Source: Bauldia sp963759235
GTDB taxonomy: Bacteria; Pseudomonadota; Alphaproteobacteria; Rhizobiales; Kaistiaceae
Length of the DNA: 64,000 nt
Assembly (NCBI GenBank): GCA_963759235.1
Contig: CAVWYO010000001.1
Location: forward strand, 434,001 to 498,000
Direction of reading: 5' to 3'
Position 1 is the first letter of the stretch; every line of letters begins with the position of its first letter. The notes under the pieces were generated by a model. That model made no database searches, had not been told where the DNA came from, and saw nothing but the letters and a program-made list of their open reading frames with translations. Positions 61,016 to 64,000 of this stretch are shown here, piece after piece. A program made the translations under genes and the position numbers.

Positions 61016-61873
61016 TCAGCTCCCCACCGCGCGATAGGCCTGAAGCCGCCGGCCGAAGGCCTGGCTGATGCGGTCGAAGACGATGGCGAGGATGACGATG
61101 CCGATGCCGCCGATCAGGCCCTTGCCGGGATCGTTGCGCTGCAGGCCGAGGAGCACGGTCTCGCCGATGCCGCGGGCGCCGATCATCGAGGCGATGACCA
61201 CCATGGCGAGCGCCATCATGGTGGTCTGGTTGATGCCCTGCATGATCGAGGGCAGCGCCAGCGGAATCTGCACGCCCTTCAGCATCTGCCAGCGGGTCGC
61301 GCCGAAGGCGCGGCTCGCCTCGACCACTTCGAGGTCGACCTGGCGAATGCCGAGATCGGTCAGCCGGATGAGCGGCGGCGTCGCGTAGATCACCGTCGCC
61401 AGGATGGCGGGAACCTTGCCGAGGCCGAACAGCATCGCCGCCGGGATCAGATAGACGAAGCTCGGGATGGTCTGCATCAGGTCGAGCACCGGATTGAGGA
61501 GCACGCGGGCGATATTGCTCCTCGCGGTCAGGACGCCGAGCGGGATGCCGATGAGGATGGCGATCGCCACCGAGACCAGAACGATGGCGACGGTCTGCAT
61601 CGCCTGTTCCCACAGGCCGAGGCTGCCGAGCATCCAGGTGAGCACGGCGACGACCAGCGACAGCACCACGCTGCGGCCGGCGGCGTAGGCGATCAGGGCG
61701 ATGGCGACGATGATCACCCATGGCGGAGCGCCGCGCAGCCCCTGCTCGATGAAGACGAGGACGGTGAGCAGCGCGTTGGCGATCGATTCGAAGAAGTCGC
61801 CGTGCTGGACGATCAGCCACTGGATGAAGGCGTTGGTGGCGTCGGCGATCGGCTTGCCGATGTCGATGAACAT
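61016..61873 (-). CDS. proW: Glycine betaine ABC transporter permease
   Basis: This is a 285-residue permease with six to seven membrane helices and the ABC-2-type import motif in GVQIPLALPSIMQGINQTTM (EAA-like loop). Other family features are LGVLTARSNIARVLLNPVLD, MQTIPSFVYLIPAAMLFGLG and IGARGIGETVLLGLQRNDPG. It starts 69 bases after the proX stop (on the minus strand) and is closely followed by proV. Confidence 0.95.
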   Translation of the reverse strand: MFIDIGKPIADATNAFIQWLIVQHGDFFESIANALLTVLVFIEQGLRGAPPWVIIVAIALIAYAAGRSVVLSLVVAVLTWMLGSLGLWEQAMQTVAIVLVSVAIAILIGIPLGVLTARSNIARVLLNPVLDLMQTIPSFVYLIPAAMLFGLGKVPAILATVIYATPPLIRLTDLGIRQVDLEVVEASRAFGATRWQMLKGVQIPLALPSIMQGINQTTMMALAMVVIASMIGARGIGETVLLGLQRNDPGKGLIGGIGIVILAIVFDRISQAFGRRLQAYRAVGS

Positions 61874-61941
61874 GGCGGCGTCCTCACCTGCAAACGGGCC
61901 GGCGCGTCGGGCGCCGGCCCACCTGCATAGCGCGAATCACC

Positions 61942-62952
61942 TCAGCCGCCGAGCGCCGACTTGACCCGGGCGGCGACGTCGGCCGGCACCCAACTGGTCC
62001 AGTCCGAGGTGGTCTTGAGGAAGTTGGCGGCCGCATCGTCGGCGCTGGCATTGTTGTCGCGCATATAGGCGAGCGCGGCCGAGGTGGCGGCATTGGTCGA
62101 GGAGTAGGCCTTGAGGAAGGCGGTGAGCTCCGGGGTAGCCTCGGAGAAGGTCTTGTTCGCCCCGATGATCACCTTGCTGACCGGATAGGCGGTCGCCTTG
62201 GTCGGCTGGTCGGAGGCCATCATCGCGTCCCAGGTGGCCTTGTCGAAGGGCGGCTCGTCGAGCTTGGTGAAGTCGTATTTGCCGAGGAGCCAGGTCGGCC
62301 CCCAATAGTAGAAGACGGCGGGCTTGTTGCGGAGCGCGGCGGCTTCCGCCGCGGCGGCCAGCGCCTCGCCGGTTCCCGGGCGGAAGTTGGTGTAGTCCTT
62401 GTCGAGGCCGTAGGCGATCAGCTTCTTGGAGTTCACCACCTCGCACTGCCAGCCGGCCGGGCAGTTGTAGAAGCGCCCCTTGCCCGGCTCCTCCGGGTCG
62501 GCGAACAGATCCTTGTACTTCGGCAGGTCGGAGACCGCCTTGAGGTCCGGCGCCACGGCATCGGCGCCCGAAACGATCGAGGTCGGCACGAACCAGCCCT
62601 CGGTGGCGTCGGGATAGGTGGTGCCGAGCGCCACCGTCTGGCCCGCTTTCTCGGCGTCGACCCAGGCCTGCGCCGGATTGGCCGTCCAGATCTCCATGAT
62701 GATGTCGGCGTCGCCGCGGGCGACGCCGTTGATCAGCGGGATGGTGTCGCCGGGAATGCTGTCCACCTTGCAGCCGTAGCCGTCCTTGATGATGCGGCTG
62801 GCGACGGCGGTATGGAACTGGGCGGAATCGTAGTTGAGGTCGGCGAAGACGACGGGACGGTCGATCTCGCACTTGGCCATGCCGGCATCCTGGGCGAGGG
62901 CGGGGCCCGCCACCAGGACACCGAAGGCAAGGGCAATGGAATAGCGAAACAT
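61942..62952 (-). CDS. proX: Glycine betaine substrate-binding protein
   Basis: This is a 336-residue periplasmic binding protein. The signal peptide is FRYSIALAFGVLVAGPALAQ. The OpuAC domain follows with RPVVFADLNYDSAQFHTAVA, GDADIIMEIWTANPAQAWVD, ATEGWFVPTSIV and VFYYWGPTWLLGKYDFTKLD; the clustered Trp residues are the likely aromatic box for the trimethylammonium group. AGGAGG lies 7 bases upstream of the ATG at 62952. It is the first gene of proX-proW-proV, so the promoter lies in 62953-63200. Confidence 0.95.
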   Translation of the reverse strand: MFRYSIALAFGVLVAGPALAQDAGMAKCEIDRPVVFADLNYDSAQFHTAVASRIIKDGYGCKVDSIPGDTIPLINGVARGDADIIMEIWTANPAQAWVDAEKAGQTVALGTTYPDATEGWFVPTSIVSGADAVAPDLKAVSDLPKYKDLFADPEEPGKGRFYNCPAGWQCEVVNSKKLIAYGLDKDYTNFRPGTGEALAAAAEAAALRNKPAVFYYWGPTWLLGKYDFTKLDEPPFDKATWDAMMASDQPTKATAYPVSKVIIGANKTFSEATPELTAFLKAYSSTNAATSAALAYMRDNNASADDAAANFLKTTSDWTSWVPADVAARVKSALGG

Positions 62953-63275
62953 GAGCAGTCCTCCTGTCTATGCAAGGTTCTCATTCGCGATCAAGGGCCG
63001 TACCGGCGCCCAAAACGGGTATTCCGGGCATTAGCTCCGCCGGGATATGGGGCGCTTCGTCAAGAAGCCGAGGGAGAATCGGATGGTTCCCGGTGTTTTG
63101 TTTCCGGACCCGCCCGCGCTCACCTCCCGTTGAATAACACGGTTAGCTGCCAGAAAATGTCACGAGCGTCGGGCAGCGTCAGCCAACCTCTCGGCATCGC
63201 GGCGAATGGTTGCCATGCCGGATCGCAAGCCCGCGACCCGCCAGCGGCAGGCAAAACATAACGGCGCGTCAATGA
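62953..63275. other. Intergenic region upstream of proX
   Basis: This ~320-base region holds the proX ribosome site and presumably its promoter. No gene, RNA or clear operator was recognised. The right end borders DNA of different composition that leads into hicAB. Confidence 0.4.
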
Positions 63276-63278
63276 ATG

Positions 63279-63551
63279 TCAAAAACGGTCGTAGTCGATT
63301 TCAGATACTCCAACCGTATCGCCGTCGGCGTTGACGATGCCAAGCGCACCGAAAAGACCCCCAAGGGCATCCGTGGCAAGCGCCCGACCTATCGCGGGAC
63401 TGATAAGCCGCGAACGCGTAAACAGAAAGCGAAGCGGTTTGAGCGATGGCGGCCGCGCCGCAGGAAAACCTAAGCGCGCATTTTTCTCCTTGACTTCAAT
63501 CGATTCGCGCTTCAACACTTCTGTGGACTTCCACAGAAGTGTTGAGTGCAC
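63279..63551 (-). CDS. Hypothetical small ORF, uncertain strand
   Basis: This 90-residue frame reads VLKRESIEVKEKNARLGFPA and, later, GRALATDALGGLFGALGIVN, with a hydrophobic middle. A frame on the opposite strand (63276-63473) encodes a very basic peptide instead. I do not recognise a function. Its 5' end overlaps the inverted repeat in front of hicA. It may be a remnant; which strand is coding, if any, is uncertain. Confidence 0.3.
   Translation of the reverse strand: MHSTLLWKSTEVLKRESIEVKEKNARLGFPAARPPSLKPLRFLFTRSRLISPAIGRALATDALGGLFGALGIVNADGDTVGVSEIDYDRF
63513..63544. promoter_or_regulatory. 14-bp perfect inverted repeat before hicA
   Basis: CAACACTTCTGTGG, a 4-base spacer, then CCACAGAAGTGTTG. 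It ends 13 bases before the hicA start, a suitable place for a HicB (antitoxin) operator. A TTGACT hexamer at 63490-63495 could be part of the promoter. An alternative is a transcript hairpin. Confidence 0.6.
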
Positions 63552-63557
63552 TAGGTT

Positions 63558-63746
63558 ATGAACGCAAGCGAACTCCGCAGGGACCTAAAGAAACGAGGAT
63601 GCAGTTTCGAAACCCACAAGGGTGGCAGTGGACACGTAACGGTGAAACGGGGGAATCGAACTTCCCAAATCCCCATGCATGGAGGACACAAGGAACTTGG
63701 CAAGAAGCTTGTTCAGAAAATTCTCAAAGACCTGGGATTGAAATAA
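63558..63746 (+). CDS. hicA: HicA-type mRNA interferase toxin
   Basis: This is a 62-residue toxin with a double-stranded-RNA-binding-like fold. Family sequence is SELRRDLKKRGCSFETHKGG, SGHVTVKRGNRTSQIPMHGG (with the catalytic His in the GSGH segment) and HKELGKKLVQKILKDLGLK. It cleaves mRNA when free from HicB. The TAA overlaps the first base of the hicB ATG. Codon use and GC content are lower than in the rest of the window, suggesting transfer. Confidence 0.92.
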   Translation: MNASELRRDLKKRGCSFETHKGGSGHVTVKRGNRTSQIPMHGGHKELGKKLVQKILKDLGLK

Positions 63747-64000
63747 TGTGGTTTGAGCTGAAGCTCGACATCGATGACAACGACACCTTTCTAGTAACAG
63801 CACCAATGTTCCCAGAGGTAACCACCTATGGAGACAACGAGGACGAAGCATTGTCCAATGGCCGGGATGCAATAGAGGAGGCTATTGCTGCACGAATTAC
63901 TAATGCCGATCCCATTCCATTCCCGCTTAAGAACACTCCCGGAAAAGGTCGCTTTGTGGAACTTCCCTTACTAACGTTTCTGAAGGCGGGTCTCTACATG
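63746..64000 (+). CDS. hicB: HicB-type antitoxin (cut by window end)
   Basis: This is the N-terminal 85 residues of HicB, starting MWFELKLDIDDNDTFLVTAP, then EVTTYGDNEDEALSNGRDAI and AARITNADPIPFP, the partial RNase H-like fold of the family. It neutralises HicA and usually represses the operon through a C-terminal DNA-binding domain, which lies beyond the window. It overlaps hicA by 1 base. Confidence 0.9.
   Translation, partial: MWFELKLDIDDNDTFLVTAPMFPEVTTYGDNEDEALSNGRDAIEEAIAARITNADPIPFPLKNTPGKGRFVELPLLTFLKAGLYM

Overview
This 64 kb window is GC-rich chromosomal DNA from an alphaproteobacterium, most likely a member of the Hyphomicrobiales (Rhizobiales). The evidence is the htpX / rsmB / heparinase / purH neighbourhood, the very large 180-kDa-type NAD-glutamate dehydrogenase, an imuA-imuB-dnaE2 SOS mutagenesis cassette with an alphaproteobacterial LexA box (GAAC-N7-GAAC), a CtrA-type box (TTAA-N7-TTAA), and interspersed palindromic repeats of a kind common in rhizobial genomes. 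I see no rRNA, tRNA or CRISPR array.

Layout. 1-7 kb: the 3' end of htpX, a CAP-domain/RTX exoprotein gene with a frameshift, then rsmB, a heparinase II/III-like gene and purH. 7-10.3 kb: a TPR/glycosyltransferase-like gene translationally coupled to a UMF1-type MFS transporter gene. 10.4-18 kb: an accessory island with three RTX (hemolysin-type calcium-binding) exoprotein genes, an AraC-type regulator and an unusual LuxR-type protein with two HTH domains. In the middle of the island lies a head-to-head chimera of duplicated gene ends: the 3' end of the glutamate dehydrogenase gene joined to the 3' end of the AraC gene. 18.2-24 kb: the giant gdhB, a small membrane protein and a secreted cupin. 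24.1-32.2 kb: imuA, imuB and dnaE2. imuB and dnaE2 carry several in-frame palindromic insertions, and a BrnT/BrnA toxin-antitoxin pair flanked by two related palindrome-ended elements separates them. 32.2-37.7 kb: an M15 peptidase, a small gene broken by a 34-bp tandem duplication, lemA with an M48 protease, and a short citrate-synthase-like (citryl-CoA-lyase-like) protein paired with a phenylacetate-CoA-ligase-like enzyme. 37.7-50 kb, all minus strand: a GST, a VOC protein, an MsbA-like exporter, an M20 amidohydrolase, and a urease operon (ureD-A-J-B-C-E-F-G) interrupted by patatin, GFA and DUF29 genes. 50-59.7 kb: a D-alanyl-D-alanine carboxypeptidase, a FATP-type acyl-CoA synthetase, a GNAT protein behind a CtrA-like box, and a tight minus-strand group of mechanosensitive channel, CAP lipoprotein and acyl-CoA synthetase. 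59.8-63 kb: a proX-proW-proV glycine-betaine importer. 63.2-64 kb: a compositionally distinct HicA/HicB toxin-antitoxin pair with a perfect 14-bp inverted repeat upstream; hicB runs off the window.

How the genes may work together. The window mixes housekeeping operons (purine synthesis, rRNA methylation, amino-acid catabolism, urea hydrolysis, osmoprotection, envelope maintenance) with accessory DNA in three places: the RTX island next to gdhB, the repeat-invaded SOS polymerase cassette, and the HicAB end. No type I secretion genes for the RTX proteins are present, so their export machinery must be encoded elsewhere.
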